DNA of 64,000 bases, taken from contig NZ_FYAU01000018.1 in the NCBI RefSeq assembly GCF_900185725.1, positions 62,001 through 126,000 of the forward strand. Direction: 5' to 3'. Made by a program: the position numbers and the translations under genes. Source of the DNA: Stappia sp. TSB10P1A. GTDB taxonomy: Bacteria > Pseudomonadota > Alphaproteobacteria > Rhizobiales > Stappiaceae. The notes beneath the pieces are model-generated. The model saw only the letters and a program-made list of their open reading frames with translations. It did no database searches and had not been told where the DNA came from. How positions within the stretch are numbered: position 1 is the first letter of the stretch; every line of letters begins with the position of its first letter. Below are positions 1 through 10,454 of this stretch, piece by piece.

Positions 1-1
1 G

Positions 2-883
2 GCGATGTCGCGGCTCGGACCGGTGACGCCGAACATGCTCGACGAGCTGTTCATCGACTTCGTGCGCAAGATCTCCAGCAACGGCGCGCTGAACGGCAAT
101 GTCGACGTGACCGAGCGGCTGCTGTCGAGCTTCCTGCCGCGCGAGCGCGTGTCGCTGATCATGGAGGAGATCCGCGGGCCGGCGGGCCGCAACATGTGGG
201 AGAAGCTCTCCAACGTGCAGGAGAACGTGCTCGCCAACTACCTGAAGAACGAATACCCGCAGACCGTCGCCGTGGTGCTGTCGAAGATCGAGCCCGACCA
301 TGCCGCCAAGGTCCTCGGCATCCTGCCGGAGGAGCTGGCGCTGGAGGTGATCTCGCGCATGCTGAAGATGGAGGCGATCCAGAAGGAGGTTCTGGAGAAG
401 GTCGAGCAGACGCTGCGGGTCGAGTTCATGTCGAACCTGACCAACACCTCGCGGCGCGACAGCCACGAGATGATGGCGGAGATCTTCAACAATTTCGACC
501 GCCAGACCGAGGCCCGCTTCCTGGCCGCGCTCGAGGAGGAGAACCGCGACTCGGCCGAGCGCATCAAGACGCTGATGTTCACCTTCGACGACCTGATGAA
601 GCTGGACGCGGGAAGCTGCCAGACGCTGCTGCGCAACGTCGAGAAGGATCGCCTCGCCATCGCGCTCAAGGGCGCGTCGGAGGCGGTGCGCGAGTTCTTC
701 TTCTCCAACATGTCCTCGCGCGCGGCGAAGATCATGCAGGACGACATGGAGGCGCTGGGGCCGATCCGCCTGCGCGACGTCGACGAGGCGCAGTCCGGCA
801 TGGTCGCCACCGCCAAGGATCTCGCCGCGAAGGGAGAGCTGATGCTCTCCAAGAGCAAGGGCGACGACGAGATCATCTACTGA
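2..883 (+). CDS. fliG: Flagellar motor switch protein FliG (5'-truncated by window edge)
   Basis: FliG is the rotor protein of the flagellar C-ring; it binds the MS-ring protein FliF and takes torque from the MotA stator. About 293 codons are visible against a usual ~330-340, and the reading frame is open to the window edge, so the N-terminus is missing; the ATG at 5 is internal. Visible marks are the EYPQT variant of the EHPQT motif, the [13 protein letters not shown] segment of the middle domain, and LMFTFDDL, typical of the C-terminal torque domain. It is followed after 12 bases by a FliH/FlbE gene, in the order fliG-flbE-fliN-flbD known from Caulobacter, and is probably cotranscribed from an upstream fliF. 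Confidence 0.96.
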   Translation, partial: AMSRLGPVTPNMLDELFIDFVRKISSNGALNGNVDVTERLLSSFLPRERVSLIMEEIRGPAGRNMWEKLSNVQENVLANYLKNEYPQTVAVVLSKIEPDHAAKVLGILPEELALEVISRMLKMEAIQKEVLEKVEQTLRVEFMSNLTNTSRRDSHEMMAEIFNNFDRQTEARFLAALEEENRDSAERIKTLMFTFDDLMKLDAGSCQTLLRNVEKDRLAIALKGASEAVREFFFSNMSSRAAKIMQDDMEALGPIRLRDVDEAQSGMVATAKDLAAKGELMLSKSKGDDEIIY

Positions 884-895
884 GCGGCCTGAACG

Positions 896-1627
896 ATGAC
901 GACAAGGATGGCGAGCACGCACATGAAGGTTCACCGCTTCCTCTTCGACCGCAATTTCGCGGCCATCGAGCTTCCCGACGAGGAAGAGGTGGAGGAGATC
1001 GTCGAGCCGGCCGAGCCGACGATCACGCTGTCGGAGCACAAGGCGCTGCTGGCGATCGCCGAGCAGGCGGCGTTCCAGCGCGGGCGCGCCGAGGCGCTGG
1101 GCGAGCAGCAGCAGAGCGAGGAAGGCCGCCTTGCCGACGAGGCGGGACGGCTGGCCGAATCGGTCTCGGCGCTGATCGGCCAGCTCGACGTCGAGCAGGC
1201 CCGGCACGAGAAGGACGCGGTGGCGCTGGCCTTCCTGGTGGCGCGCAGGATCTGCGCCCATCTGATCGCCCGCGAGCCGCTCGGCGAGATCATCGCGCTG
1301 ATCTCGGAATGCCTCGGGCCGCTGCGGCGGGCGCCGCATCTGGTGATCCGGGTGCGCGACGGCGACATGGCCGAGTTGAAGCGGCGGCTCGATCCGCTGG
1401 TCGCGGAAAAGGGCTTCGACGGGCGGCTGGTGCTGCTCGGCGAGCCGGACATCGCCGCCGGCGACTGCCGCATCGAATGGGCGGATGGCGGCATCGTGCG
1501 CGACCGCAAGGCGATCGAGCGGCAGGTCGACCAGGCCGCCAAGCGCTATTTCGAGGGCCGGCGCGCCGGCAAGGGGCACAGAGCGGCCCTCAACCAGGAG
1601 GCCGCCGAGGGGCGGAATGACGGATGA
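896..1627 (+). CDS. FliH/FlbE-type flagellar assembly protein
   Basis: A 243-residue protein in the position of Caulobacter flbE and of fliH elsewhere: between fliG and fliN, overlapping fliN by 4 bases (ATGA). FliH proteins bind the export ATPase FliI and dock it at the C-ring. An acidic N-terminal stretch (about residues 25-45) is followed by an Ala/Glu-rich helix with the small-residue spacing typical of FliH (about 50-110) and a C-terminal domain ending near 'CRIEWADGGI', a form common in FliH/HrpE proteins. Starts at 896, 908 or 923 are possible; the conserved part begins at MKVHRF (923). Assignment rests on context and general pattern, because the family diverges quickly. Confidence 0.8.
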   Translation: MTTRMASTHMKVHRFLFDRNFAAIELPDEEEVEEIVEPAEPTITLSEHKALLAIAEQAAFQRGRAEALGEQQQSEEGRLADEAGRLAESVSALIGQLDVEQARHEKDAVALAFLVARRICAHLIAREPLGEIIALISECLGPLRRAPHLVIRVRDGDMAELKRRLDPLVAEKGFDGRLVLLGEPDIAAGDCRIEWADGGIVRDRKAIERQVDQAAKRYFEGRRAGKGHRAALNQEAAEGRNDG

Positions 1628-1971
1628 GCGATCCCAACGAGATGCAGGAAACCGGCTTCCAGCTCGCCGACATGGAGGCGCAGGAACCCCATCGCGAGGT
1701 CGAGCGCGACCATTCGCAGGCGCGCAGCGCCGCGGACCTCGAAGCCGTGTTCGACGTGCCGGTGCAGATCTCGGCCGTGCTCGGCCATTCTCGCATGCAT
1801 GTGTCGGAACTGCTGCGGCTGGCGCCGGGAACGGTGCTGAAGCTCGACCGCAAGGTCGGCGAGGCGATCGACATCTATGTCAATGACCGGCTGGTGGCGC
1901 GCGGCGAAGTCGTCCTCGTCGAGGACAAGCTCGGCGTGACCATGACGGAAATCATCAAGTCCGATCGCTGA
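1624..1971 (+). CDS. fliN: Flagellar motor switch protein FliN
   Basis: FliN forms the lower C-ring with FliM and takes part in rotation switching and export. The 115-residue product has a short charged N-terminal tail (about 1-35) and a SpoA/FliN domain (about 40-112), with the diagnostic pattern VFDVPVQISAVLG, then LAPGTVLKLD and the VARGEVVLVEDKLGVTMTEI ending. Length is normal for FliN. The start overlaps the preceding gene by 4 bases (ATGA), which suggests translational coupling. The next gene, flbD, begins 17 bases downstream after a GGAAGGAG ribosome site. Confidence 0.96.
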   Translation: MSDPNEMQETGFQLADMEAQEPHREVERDHSQARSAADLEAVFDVPVQISAVLGHSRMHVSELLRLAPGTVLKLDRKVGEAIDIYVNDRLVARGEVVLVEDKLGVTMTEIIKSDR

Positions 1972-1988
1972 TCGGAAGGAGAAGACCC

Positions 1989-3362
<1,374 letters not shown>

Positions 3363-3421
3363 GGGCGGAACGGGTCGGGTGACGGCCGGCTCCGGCCGGC
3401 GGGTGCGATGAAGGGCATGGC

Positions 3422-5632
3422 ATGAGCGATGTGACGGTGAGCGGGGGCGAGGGCGCCCCAGGTCGTTCCCAGGGTGTGAGCCAGATCTCGGCGGCGGCTT
3501 CGGGCGCGGCGGGGGGCGTGACGGGCGGCGGCGGCTTCCGCCTGCCGGCGGGCATGCCGACGCTGGCGGCGATGTGGGATACGGTCCGGCGCGGCGACAT
3601 CGCCCTGGCGCTCGGCGTCATGATCATCCTGGTCGTGCTGATCCTGCCGATGCCGGCAATGATGCTCGACCTGTTCCTGGCGATCTCGATCATCTTCTCC
3701 GTGCTGATCCTGATGACCGGCCTGTTCATCCAGAAGCCGCTGGAATTCTCGTCCTTCCCGACGGTGCTGCTGATCGCCACCATGTTGCGGCTGGCGCTGA
3801 ACCTTGCCTCCACCCGCCTGATCCTGGCCAATGGCCACGAGGGCACCCATGCCGCCGGCGAGGTCATCCAGGCCTTCGGCAACTTCGTCATGGGCGGCAA
3901 TTTCGTCATCGGCCTGATCGTCTTCGCGATCCTGGTGATCGTGAACTTCGTCGTCATCACCAAGGGTTCGGGCCGTATCGCGGAAGTCGCGGCGCGCTTC
4001 ACCCTCGACGCGATGCCGGGCAAGCAGATGGCGATCGACGCGGATCTGTCGGCCGGCCTGATCGACGAGGCGACCGCCCGCCGCCGCCGCCGCGAACTGG
4101 AGGACGAAAGCTCCTTCTTCGGCGCCATGGACGGTGCCTCGAAATTCGTGCGGGGCGATGCCATCGCCGGCCTGCTGATCACCTTCATCAATGTCATCGG
4201 CGGCATCATCATCGGCGTCGCGCAGATGGACCTCAGCTTCTCGCAGGCAGCCGCGTCCTACACGCTGCTGACGGTGGGCGACGGCCTCGTCTCGCAGATC
4301 CCGGCGCTGATCGTCTCCACGGCGGCCGGCCTGCTGGTGTCGAAGGCCGGTGTTGCCGGCTCGGCCGACAAGGCGCTGGGCCAGCAGCTTTCCGGCTATC
4401 CCAAGGCGCTCGGCATGTCGTCCTTCGTGATGGTGACGCTGGCGATGCTGCCGGGCATCCCGATGCTGCCGTTCCTGAGCCTTGCCGGTCTTGCTGGCTA
4501 TCTCGCCTATCGCTCCAGCAAGTCGCAGACGGTGGCGGCGGAGGAAGTGCGCATCGCCGAGGTGGCGGCGGCCGAGCCACCGCCACCAAGCGAGCCGCCG
4601 GTGACGGATTCGCTGAAGATGGACGAGCTGCGCATCGAACTGGGCTATGCCCTGCTGTCCCTGATCAACGGCCAGAGCGGGGAGGGCGACCAGCTCACCG
4701 AGCAGATCAAGGCGCTGCGCCGCCAGCTCGCCGCCGATCTCGGCTTCGTGATGCCGCCGGTGCGCATCCTCGACAACATCCAGCTCGGCGCCAACGACTA
4801 TGTCATCAAGGTCAAGGAAGTGCCGGCGGGCAACGGCCAGCTCTTCCCGAGCCACTACATGGTGATGGACCCGAGCGGCGGCCAGGTGAAGCTGCCGGGC
4901 ACCCATACGACGGAGCCGACCTTCGGCCTGCCGGCGACCTGGGTCGAGGGGCAGTATCGCGAGGACGCGGCGCTGCGCGGCTATACGGTGGTCGACCCGG
5001 CGACGGTGCTGGCAACGCACCTGACCGAGACGATCCGCGGCAATGTCTCCGAACTGCTGACCTATGCGGACGTGCAGAAGCTGCTGAAGGAAATCACCGG
5101 CGAGCAGGCGAAGCTGGTGGAGGACATCGTGCCGGGGCAGATCACCGTCTCCGGCATCCAGCGGGTGCTGCAGGCGCTGCTGGCCGAACGGATCTCGATC
5201 CGCGACCTCGGCACGATCCTGGAAGGCATCGCCGAGGCGACCGGCTTCACCCGCAACCCGGCGACCATCGCCGAGCATGTGCGCTCGCGGCTGGCCCGGC
5301 AGATCACCGCCGCCAACCAGTCGCCCGGCGGCTATCTGCCCTTGATCGCGCTGACGCCGCAGTGGGAACAGGCCTTCATCGAGGCGATCGTCGGCGAGGG
5401 CGAGGAACGCTCGCTGGCCATGGCGCCGTCGAAGCTGCAGGACTTCGTCCGCCTGGTGCGCGACGCCTTCGAACAGGCGGCGCAACTGGGCGAGGTGCCG
5501 GTGCTGCTGACCTCGCCGCAGACCCGGCCCTTCGTGCGCTCGATCGTCGAGCGGTTCCGCGCCCACACGACGGTGATGAGCCAGAACGAGGTGCATGCCC
5601 GCGCGAGGCTGAAGACGGTCGGAACGGTGTGA
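3422..5632 (+). CDS. flhA: Flagellar export gate protein FlhA
   Basis: FlhA is the large inner-membrane subunit of the flagellar type III export gate and docks chaperone-substrate complexes through its cytosolic domain. The 736-residue product has a Gly/Ala/Ser-rich N-terminal extension (1-45), about eight membrane segments (roughly 58-360), the FHIPEP signature RLALNLASTRLIL (123-135), and a cytosolic domain (about 395-736). It is somewhat longer than the usual ~690 residues, mainly because of the N-terminal extension. It lies 59 bases downstream of flbD, across a short GC-rich hairpin (GCCGGC repeated around tccg), and is probably cotranscribed with or reinitiated from the fliG operon. Confidence 0.97.
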   Translation: MSDVTVSGGEGAPGRSQGVSQISAAASGAAGGVTGGGGFRLPAGMPTLAAMWDTVRRGDIALALGVMIILVVLILPMPAMMLDLFLAISIIFSVLILMTGLFIQKPLEFSSFPTVLLIATMLRLALNLASTRLILANGHEGTHAAGEVIQAFGNFVMGGNFVIGLIVFAILVIVNFVVITKGSGRIAEVAARFTLDAMPGKQMAIDADLSAGLIDEATARRRRRELEDESSFFGAMDGASKFVRGDAIAGLLITFINVIGGIIIGVAQMDLSFSQAAASYTLLTVGDGLVSQIPALIVSTAAGLLVSKAGVAGSADKALGQQLSGYPKALGMSSFVMVTLAMLPGIPMLPFLSLAGLAGYLAYRSSKSQTVAAEEVRIAEVAAAEPPPPSEPPVTDSLKMDELRIELGYALLSLINGQSGEGDQLTEQIKALRRQLAADLGFVMPPVRILDNIQLGANDYVIKVKEVPAGNGQLFPSHYMVMDPSGGQVKLPGTHTTEPTFGLPATWVEGQYREDAALRGYTVVDPATVLATHLTETIRGNVSELLTYADVQKLLKEITGEQAKLVEDIVPGQITVSGIQRVLQALLAERISIRDLGTILEGIAEATGFTRNPATIAEHVRSRLARQITAANQSPGGYLPLIALTPQWEQAFIEAIVGEGEERSLAMAPSKLQDFVRLVRDAFEQAAQLGEVPVLLTSPQTRPFVRSIVERFRAHTTVMSQNEVHARARLKTVGTV

Positions 5633-5638
5633 CGATAC

Positions 5639-5680
5639 GGCGGGCACCCGGAGCCCCGCGGGCGCCGAACAGCGTTTTTT
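5639..5680 (+). terminator. Possible terminator after flhA
   Basis: An interrupted GC-rich stem (GGCG/CGCC outside, CCCG/CGGG inside) is followed, eight bases later, by six Ts at 5675-5680. The stem has a bulge, so this is only a moderate intrinsic terminator candidate. It sits between convergent genes, flhA and the minus-strand gene at 5719. Confidence 0.35.
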
Positions 5681-5718
5681 GAAACGAAGTGTCGGGGGAA
5701 CGTCGGGGGAATCGGCGC

Positions 5719-6048
5719 TCAGACCTTGATGTCGACGCCTTTGGCCTTTTGCTCCTCGATGGTGCCGAGGGCCTTGTCGATGGTGTCGGCCTGCTCCGCC
5801 AGCTTGGCCTTGGCTTCCTTCTTGACCCGGGCCGCGACGTTGTTGAACAGCATCTCCGTCGCGGTCTGGGTCTCGCTGACGCCGACGGCGAAGAGGTTGG
5901 CACCGATCGCGTTCTGCCGCTCGAGCATCTCGGTGCGCTGGCGCTGCTTGGTTCTCCATTGCTGCATCTGCTGATAGGCGGACAGCTTCTTGGTGCTGCC
6001 GAAGCCGCTGCCGATCCTGCTGCCTGATGTCTTGCCGATGAGCGACAT
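5719..6048 (-). CDS. Small flagellar-locus hypothetical protein
   Basis: A 109-residue hydrophilic protein convergent with flhA. It starts MSLIGKTSGS, then has a Gly/Ser segment and a Gln/Arg-rich segment (about 20-45, YQQMQQW and RQRTEML). A long alanine/lysine-rich helical region follows (about 65-105) that may form a coiled coil. No signal peptide or membrane segment is visible. The ATG at 6048 is chosen because the only upstream start is a TTG at 6081. I do not recognise the family. Proximity to flagellar genes suggests, but does not show, a motility role; helical content of this kind also occurs in rod and chaperone proteins. Confidence 0.65.
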   Translation of the reverse strand: MSLIGKTSGSRIGSGFGSTKKLSAYQQMQQWRTKQRQRTEMLERQNAIGANLFAVGVSETQTATEMLFNNVAARVKKEAKAKLAEQADTIDKALGTIEEQKAKGVDIKV

Positions 6049-6206
6049 GGTGACGGAGTGCGATCCCTGATGCTTGGCCAAAGCCAGAGTTGCTGTGCCG
6101 AAAGACCTCTCCAGTGTCCCAGCCGGGGGTTAACAATTCCTTAGCGACGCGCTCTGCCGCAGCGGCAGCCTGTTGCGAAATGCAAGCGAACCGGCCGGCG
6201 GGCGGG

Positions 6207-7319
6207 TCAGGCCGGCACCTGCTGGGTGATGCAATGGATGTTGCCGCCGCCGAGCAGGATTTCGCGCCCCGGAACGCCGACGATCTCGCGGCCCGGAAAC
6301 AGCTCGGCGAGGAGGGCGGCGGCCTCGCCGTCGTGCCGCTCGTCGAGCAGCGGAAACACCACCCGGGTGTTGGCGATGTAGAAATTGGCATAGCTGCCGG
6401 CCAGCCGCTCACCGGCACTGCGCACCATGCCGGTGTCGCCGGCGGCGATGCCGGCGGCCTCCTGCGCGCTCATATTGAGCGGGCCGGGCATCGGCAGGCG
6501 AATGACGCGCAAGCGGCGGCCGCGCGCGTCGACGCAGGTGGAAAGCAGGTCGAGCGCCTCCGCCGAGCGCTGGTATTGCGGATCGCCCCTGTCGTCCGTC
6601 CAGGTGAGGGCGACGGTGCCGGGCGCGCAGACATGCAGCAGGTTGTCGACATGGCCGTCGGTCTCGTCGAGATGAACGCCGCGCGGCAGCCAGACGACGG
6701 CGGTCGCGCCGAGCCAGTCCTTCAGCCCCTGTTCGATCTCTGCCTTGGTCATCTGCGGATTGCGGCCCGCCGACAGCAGGCATTCGGCGGTGGTGAAGAC
6801 GGTGCCCTCGCCATCGACATGGATGGCGCCGCCCTCCAGCACGAAGGGCGCGCGGTAGCGCTGCACCCCCTCCACCTCGGCGACATGCGCGGCCATGGCA
6901 TCGTCCCGGTCCCAGGGCGCATAGAGGCCGTTCGCCGCGCCGCCCCAGGCGTTGAAACGCCAGTCGACCGCGCGGACCTCGCCGCCCGGACCGGTCAGGA
7001 AGGTCGGGCCGATGTCGCGCATCCAGCAATCGTCGGAGGGAATGTCCAGAATGCGGATGCCGGCGGGCAGCAGCGCCTGCGCGCTCGCGCGCCCCTCAGC
7101 CGAGGAAACGGTGACGGTGACCGGCTCGCTGGCATGGATCGCGGCGGCAACGGCGGCGAAGGCGCGGCGCGCCGGGGCGGCGCCCTCGCGCCAGTTGTCG
7201 GGCCGCTCGGGCCAGGCCATCCAGCAGCCGGAATGGGGCGCGAACTCGCCGGGCATGCGGAAGCCTTCTGCGGAGGGGGTGGCGGCGGGGGTGGTGGCAA
7301 GGGGAGCCTGCGGCATCAC
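6207..7319 (-). CDS. aguA: Agmatine deiminase
   Basis: Hydrolyses agmatine to N-carbamoylputrescine and ammonia, a route from arginine to putrescine. The 370-residue protein matches the porphyromonas-type peptidyl-arginine deiminase/AguA fold: WMAWPERPDNW near residue 35, LEGGAIHVDGEGT in the middle, the DGHVDN histidine motif, and the catalytic cysteine in GGGNIHC near the C-terminus (Cys363). Length fits AguA (~365-375). No agmatinase or N-carbamoylputrescine amidase gene is adjacent. The gene appears to be a single transcription unit, with a small hairpin (CTGCCG/CGGCAG, about 6150) downstream. Confidence 0.93.
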   Translation of the reverse strand: MMPQAPLATTPAATPSAEGFRMPGEFAPHSGCWMAWPERPDNWREGAAPARRAFAAVAAAIHASEPVTVTVSSAEGRASAQALLPAGIRILDIPSDDCWMRDIGPTFLTGPGGEVRAVDWRFNAWGGAANGLYAPWDRDDAMAAHVAEVEGVQRYRAPFVLEGGAIHVDGEGTVFTTAECLLSAGRNPQMTKAEIEQGLKDWLGATAVVWLPRGVHLDETDGHVDNLLHVCAPGTVALTWTDDRGDPQYQRSAEALDLLSTCVDARGRRLRVIRLPMPGPLNMSAQEAAGIAAGDTGMVRSAGERLAGSYANFYIANTRVVFPLLDERHDGEAAALLAELFPGREIVGVPGREILLGGGNIHCITQQVPA

Positions 7320-7452
7320 GGGTCCTGCGATAGGGCGAGGGCGTGGGCGAGCCTATCGCAAGGTGCGCCGCAGGCCAACGCGAGGCGCTTGATCGTTGCC
7401 GCCGGAGCGGGTACCTCAAGCCGTGCCGCATCGCATTGCGCAAGGAGCGAGT

Positions 7453-8088
7453 ATGTCGTCGTCGATCACTGTTGACCTTGCGGGCTACACCGACTTGCCG
7501 GCCGGCAAGGTCGCGACCATCGTCACCTATCTGGAAATGCGCGCCCGGCCGCTGGCGCGGCGGGCCGAGCGGCCCGACCTGTCGCTGGAGCGGATCGAGC
7601 GGCCCGACCCGGCCGAATATCGCGCCCTGTTCCGCCGGATCGGCGACGACTGGCTGTGGTTCGGCCGGCTGACGATGGGCGATCAGGATCTCGCCGCGGT
7701 GCTGACCCGGCCGGGATACGAGGTCTATTTCTGCCGCAAGGCGCGCGAGAGCGCGCCGGTCGGCCTGCTGGAACTCGACTTCACCGATCCGGCCGAGGTG
7801 GAGCTTGCCTATTTCGGGCTGGTGGCGGAGGAGATCGGCAACGGCGCCGGGCGCTGGCTGATGAACGAGGCGCTGTCGCGGGTGTGGTCGCGGCCGCAGA
7901 CGCGGCGTCTCTTCGTGCATACCTGCACCGCCGACAGCCCGCAGGCGCTCGGCTTCTACCGGGCGAGCGGCTTCACGCCCTACAAGCGGGCGATCGAGAT
8001 CGCCGACGACCCGCGCCTGGCCGGCGTGCTGCCGCGCGAGGCGGCAGGCCATGTGCCAGTGATCGCGCCGGTGATCGAGGGCGAGTGA
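7453..8088 (+). CDS. GNAT family N-acetyltransferase
   Basis: A 211-residue protein. The second half carries a GNAT acetyl-CoA fold: VGLLELDFTD, the VELAYFGLVAEEIGNGAGRW strand-loop with the acetyl-CoA-binding segment, and AASPQALGFYRASGF-like C-terminal motif (TADSPQALGFYRASGF). The start at 7453 is supported by AAGGAG at 7442-7447. Substrate cannot be told from sequence; small-molecule or protein N-termini are both possible. It diverges from aguA across about 130 bases and is convergent with the YbaK-like gene after 7 bases. Confidence 0.85.
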   Translation: MSSSITVDLAGYTDLPAGKVATIVTYLEMRARPLARRAERPDLSLERIERPDPAEYRALFRRIGDDWLWFGRLTMGDQDLAAVLTRPGYEVYFCRKARESAPVGLLELDFTDPAEVELAYFGLVAEEIGNGAGRWLMNEALSRVWSRPQTRRLFVHTCTADSPQALGFYRASGFTPYKRAIEIADDPRLAGVLPREAAGHVPVIAPVIEGE

Positions 8089-8095
8089 GGCCGGA

Positions 8096-8569
8096 TCAGG
8101 CCGTCATGCGGATGACGGCGGCGCCGGTCGCCCGCAAAAGATCCGACGCAGTTGTGGCAAACACCGCATTTGGTGCGCCCGCAGCCGCCCAGATGCCTTC
8201 GAATCGGGTAAGATCCTCGTCGAGATAGACCTTGACCGGCGCCAGATGGCCGATCGGGGCGACGCCGCCGATGGCAAAGCCGGTGCGTTCGCGCACGGTG
8301 CGCCCGTCGGCGCGGCCGAGCTCCTCGCCGATGCGCTGGGCGACGGCGGCTTCATCGACCCGGTTGGAGCCGCTGACCAGCAGCAGGACGATCTCGCCGC
8401 TGGATTTGCCGAGGAAGACGAGGGACTTGCAGATTTCGGAGACGGAGCAGCCGCAGGCCTTGGCCGCATCCTCCGCCGTGCGGGTGGAGGAGGGCATGTC
8501 GCGGATGTCGATGGTGAGGCCGGCCTCAGCGGCGGCCTGGCGGACACGGTCTGTACTGCTGATTGCCAT
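8096..8569 (-). CDS. YbaK/aminoacyl-tRNA deacylase domain protein
   Basis: Members of this family hydrolyse mischarged aminoacyl-tRNA, such as Cys- or Ala-tRNA(Pro). The 157-residue protein has the family marks ACGCSVSEICKSLVF (with the conserved lysine), a LLVSGSNRVDE segment, and GFAIGGVAPIGH. Length is that of free-standing YbaK/ProX proteins rather than the ProRS insertion domain. The amino-acid specificity is not determinable here. The ribosome site is weak. An AT-rich divergent intergenic region separates it from the gene at 8712. Confidence 0.88.
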   Translation of the reverse strand: MAISSTDRVRQAAAEAGLTIDIRDMPSSTRTAEDAAKACGCSVSEICKSLVFLGKSSGEIVLLLVSGSNRVDEAAVAQRIGEELGRADGRTVRERTGFAIGGVAPIGHLAPVKVYLDEDLTRFEGIWAAAGAPNAVFATTASDLLRATGAAVIRMTA

Positions 8570-8578
8570 GGAGAAGAC

Positions 8579-8593
8579 TTAATCTCCGTTAAC
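8579..8593. promoter_or_regulatory. CtrA-like motif with N6 spacing
   Basis: TTAA, six bases, then TTAAC, in AT-rich DNA next to the YbaK start. The CtrA consensus is TTAA-N7-TTAA(C), so this copy is one base short. It is a tentative site only. Confidence 0.25.
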
Positions 8594-8677
8594 TATAACT
8601 CGTTGTTTGTCCGTGGACGACTCGCGAACGACTGCCCACGATGCTGCGGTTAATGCCTGTCTATGGTACAGGTTTTA

Positions 8678-8693
8678 TTAAGGGTTCGTTTAC
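8678..8693. promoter_or_regulatory. CtrA-like motif with N7 spacing
   Basis: TTAA, seven bases (GGGTTCG), then TTTAC; one mismatch to the consensus TTAA-N7-TTAAC. It lies 19 bases before the ATG at 8712 and next to an inverted repeat CTGT-N7-ACAG near 8657. A cell-cycle regulator site is plausible but unproven. Confidence 0.35.
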
Positions 8694-8711
8694 CTCGCTC
8701 GAATCGGAATC

Positions 8712-9332
8712 ATGATGCCCAGAACGCGTGACAATGTCGTACCGCACGCCAAGGTGCGCAGCCTTCGGGAGGCCATCCGGAAGGTCAAGTTCGCCGAGGT
8801 CGAGCGCACCGATGTGGTGGTGGAGTTGCAGGAATCGGAGCGGGCCCGTCTGGAACTCCTCGCCGAGGAGCTGCAGGACGTCTTCAAGGAAGTGCCGGAG
8901 GACGACGACCAGTTCTCCTTCCAGATCGTGCCGGGCAACCTGCCGCGGCTGTGGATCGACATCACCAGCCACGTAGCCATGGGCCGCGACAAGCGCACCT
9001 ATCGCTTCCTGAAGGACACGAGGCTCGGCCGCACCGTCATCCTCGAGACGACCGAACTCGACGACATGGCCGACTGCATCACCGAATATATCGCCGAGCG
9101 GGTGCTGGAGCGCGAGCGGGCGGTGGAAGGCGACTGGCTGAACAAGCGCCTGAAGGAGGCGCCGCGCACGACGCAGCCGGAGGCCGCCGTGCAGCCGCAG
9201 CCGGCCGCCCAGCCGGTCAGCGTGCCGACGGTGCGCGGCCTGTGGGGACCGTTCGCGGCCTTCGCCATCGGCATCCTGGTCGGCGTCGCGGCGCTGGTCG
9301 GCTATGCCTGGTTCGCCAATCCCCTGAACTGA
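8712..9332 (+). CDS. C-terminally anchored membrane protein of unknown function
   Basis: A 206-residue protein with a mixed alpha/beta cytosolic part (about 10-145, with LRLLAEELQDVF-like helix and WIDITSHVAMGRDKRTYRFL), a Pro/Ala/Gln linker (about 155-172) and one C-terminal membrane helix (about 178-202, FAAFAIGILVGVAALVGYAW). This is the layout of a tail-anchored protein facing the cytoplasm. I recognise it only as a conserved alphaproteobacterial hypothetical; no catalytic motif is seen. Two CtrA-like motifs precede it, which could point to a cell-cycle or polar role. ATG at 8712 and 8715 are equivalent candidates. Confidence 0.8.
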   Translation: MMPRTRDNVVPHAKVRSLREAIRKVKFAEVERTDVVVELQESERARLELLAEELQDVFKEVPEDDDQFSFQIVPGNLPRLWIDITSHVAMGRDKRTYRFLKDTRLGRTVILETTELDDMADCITEYIAERVLERERAVEGDWLNKRLKEAPRTTQPEAAVQPQPAAQPVSVPTVRGLWGPFAAFAIGILVGVAALVGYAWFANPLN

Positions 9333-9404
9333 CTTTTCTTCACCAGAGACAGGCCGGCGGAAAAGCCGGTGCCCGGTGCCTGGTGCCCGGGACGCGGCCT
9401 TGCG

Positions 9405-10316
9405 TCAGCCGGGGATTTTCAGTTCGTGGCTGGCAAGGCTGACGATCTCGGCCGGGTCGTGCCTGTGGGCATCGGCGTGGAGGCCGCGCTCCTCCATCCG
9501 GCAGTGCCAGGCGCCGGGGCTTCCCGAGATGGAAAAGAGATTGTAGCGGGCCGCCGGGCGCTTGTGGCCGGGAGCGTTGGAGGCCGAGGGCACGCCGATC
9601 ACCGGCACGGGGCCGTTCGGTCCCTCGATCTCGCTGCGGGTGGCAAGGTGGGTGTGGCCGTGCAGCACCAGTTCGCAGCCGGAGCGCTTGACGGCGGCGC
9701 GCACGCGCGAGGCATCGGTGAGGCGCTTGTTCCACGAGGTGGCGCCGCGCTGCGGCGGATGGTGGATCAGCAGCACGCGGAAGACGCCCTCCTCGCCGAG
9801 GCGGCCGAGATGATCGCGCAGGCGGCGGGACTGGCCGCTGCCGAGCCGGCCGGTGGCGAACCACGGGCCGCTGGCTCTTGCGCTGGAGGCGCCGACAAGG
9901 GCGATGTCGCCGCGGCGGCGGAGGAAGGGAAAGCCGGGCTCGGCCGGCGGGTCGCCGACCATGTAGGGACCCCAGGCATGCACCGCGCGGCGCAGGGCGC
10001 CGGGCACATAGGCGTCGTGATTGCCGGGCACCACGGTCAGCTCTTCCGGCAGGCCGAGCGCGTCGAGCCAGTGGCGGGCCGCCGAAATCTCCAGGTCGAG
10101 CGCGATGTTGACGAGGTCGCCGGTGACGGCGATGTGGTCGGGGACCTGCTGGCGGACATCGTCGAGCAGCAGGTCGAGCCAGGTCGCCGTCATCGAGCGG
10201 GCGCGCGAACGGTGCCAGTTGAGATAGCCGAGCACCCGCTTTGACACGAGATCGCGAAGCCGGGCATCGGGCAGGGGACCCAGATGCGGGTCGGAGAGAT
10301 GGGCGAGGCGGAACAT
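9405..10316 (-). CDS. Calcineurin-like metallophosphoesterase
   Basis: A 303-residue phosphoesterase of the class III cyclic nucleotide phosphodiesterase/ICC type. All metal-binding blocks are present in order: LSDPHLG, TGDLVN, GNHDAYV, IHHPP and LHGHTHLA. Substrate is not predictable; cyclic nucleotides or phosphodiesters are options. No signal peptide is seen, so it should be cytoplasmic. A 72-base gap separates it from the preceding gene, and a terminator belonging to a small gene lies upstream at 10354-10425. Confidence 0.9.
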   Translation of the reverse strand: MFRLAHLSDPHLGPLPDARLRDLVSKRVLGYLNWHRSRARSMTATWLDLLLDDVRQQVPDHIAVTGDLVNIALDLEISAARHWLDALGLPEELTVVPGNHDAYVPGALRRAVHAWGPYMVGDPPAEPGFPFLRRRGDIALVGASSARASGPWFATGRLGSGQSRRLRDHLGRLGEEGVFRVLLIHHPPQRGATSWNKRLTDASRVRAAVKRSGCELVLHGHTHLATRSEIEGPNGPVPVIGVPSASNAPGHKRPAARYNLFSISGSPGAWHCRMEERGLHADAHRHDPAEIVSLASHELKIPG

Positions 10317-10353
10317 GCGCCCACATCAGGAACAGGAGGGCGGGCGGTCAAGC

Positions 10354-10425
10354 AAAAAGCGCCGCGGAGGATCCGGGCGCTTCCATCCGTCCCTTGCGGA
10401 CGGTGCTCACAAAGGCTCCGCGGCG
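10354..10425 (-). terminator. Nested-hairpin intrinsic terminator (minus strand)
   Basis: On the minus strand a 10-bp stem (CGCCGCGGAG with CTCCGCGGCG, positions 10360-10369 and 10416-10425) encloses a second hairpin (CCGTCC/GGACGG, 10387-10392 and 10398-10403) and is followed by five Ts (plus-strand A run 10354-10358). This is a convincing rho-independent terminator for a short minus-strand transcript, since it lies upstream of the metallophosphoesterase gene on the same strand. Confidence 0.75.
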
Positions 10426-10454
10426 GCGCGATGCGCGCCCTGCCGGGAGGCCTG

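Noticed and set aside
196-1620. Long plus-strand frame of 474 codons across fliG/fliH
   Set aside because: Overlaps two well-supported genes in another frame; Arg/Ala/Gly-rich composition is typical of a high-GC shadow.
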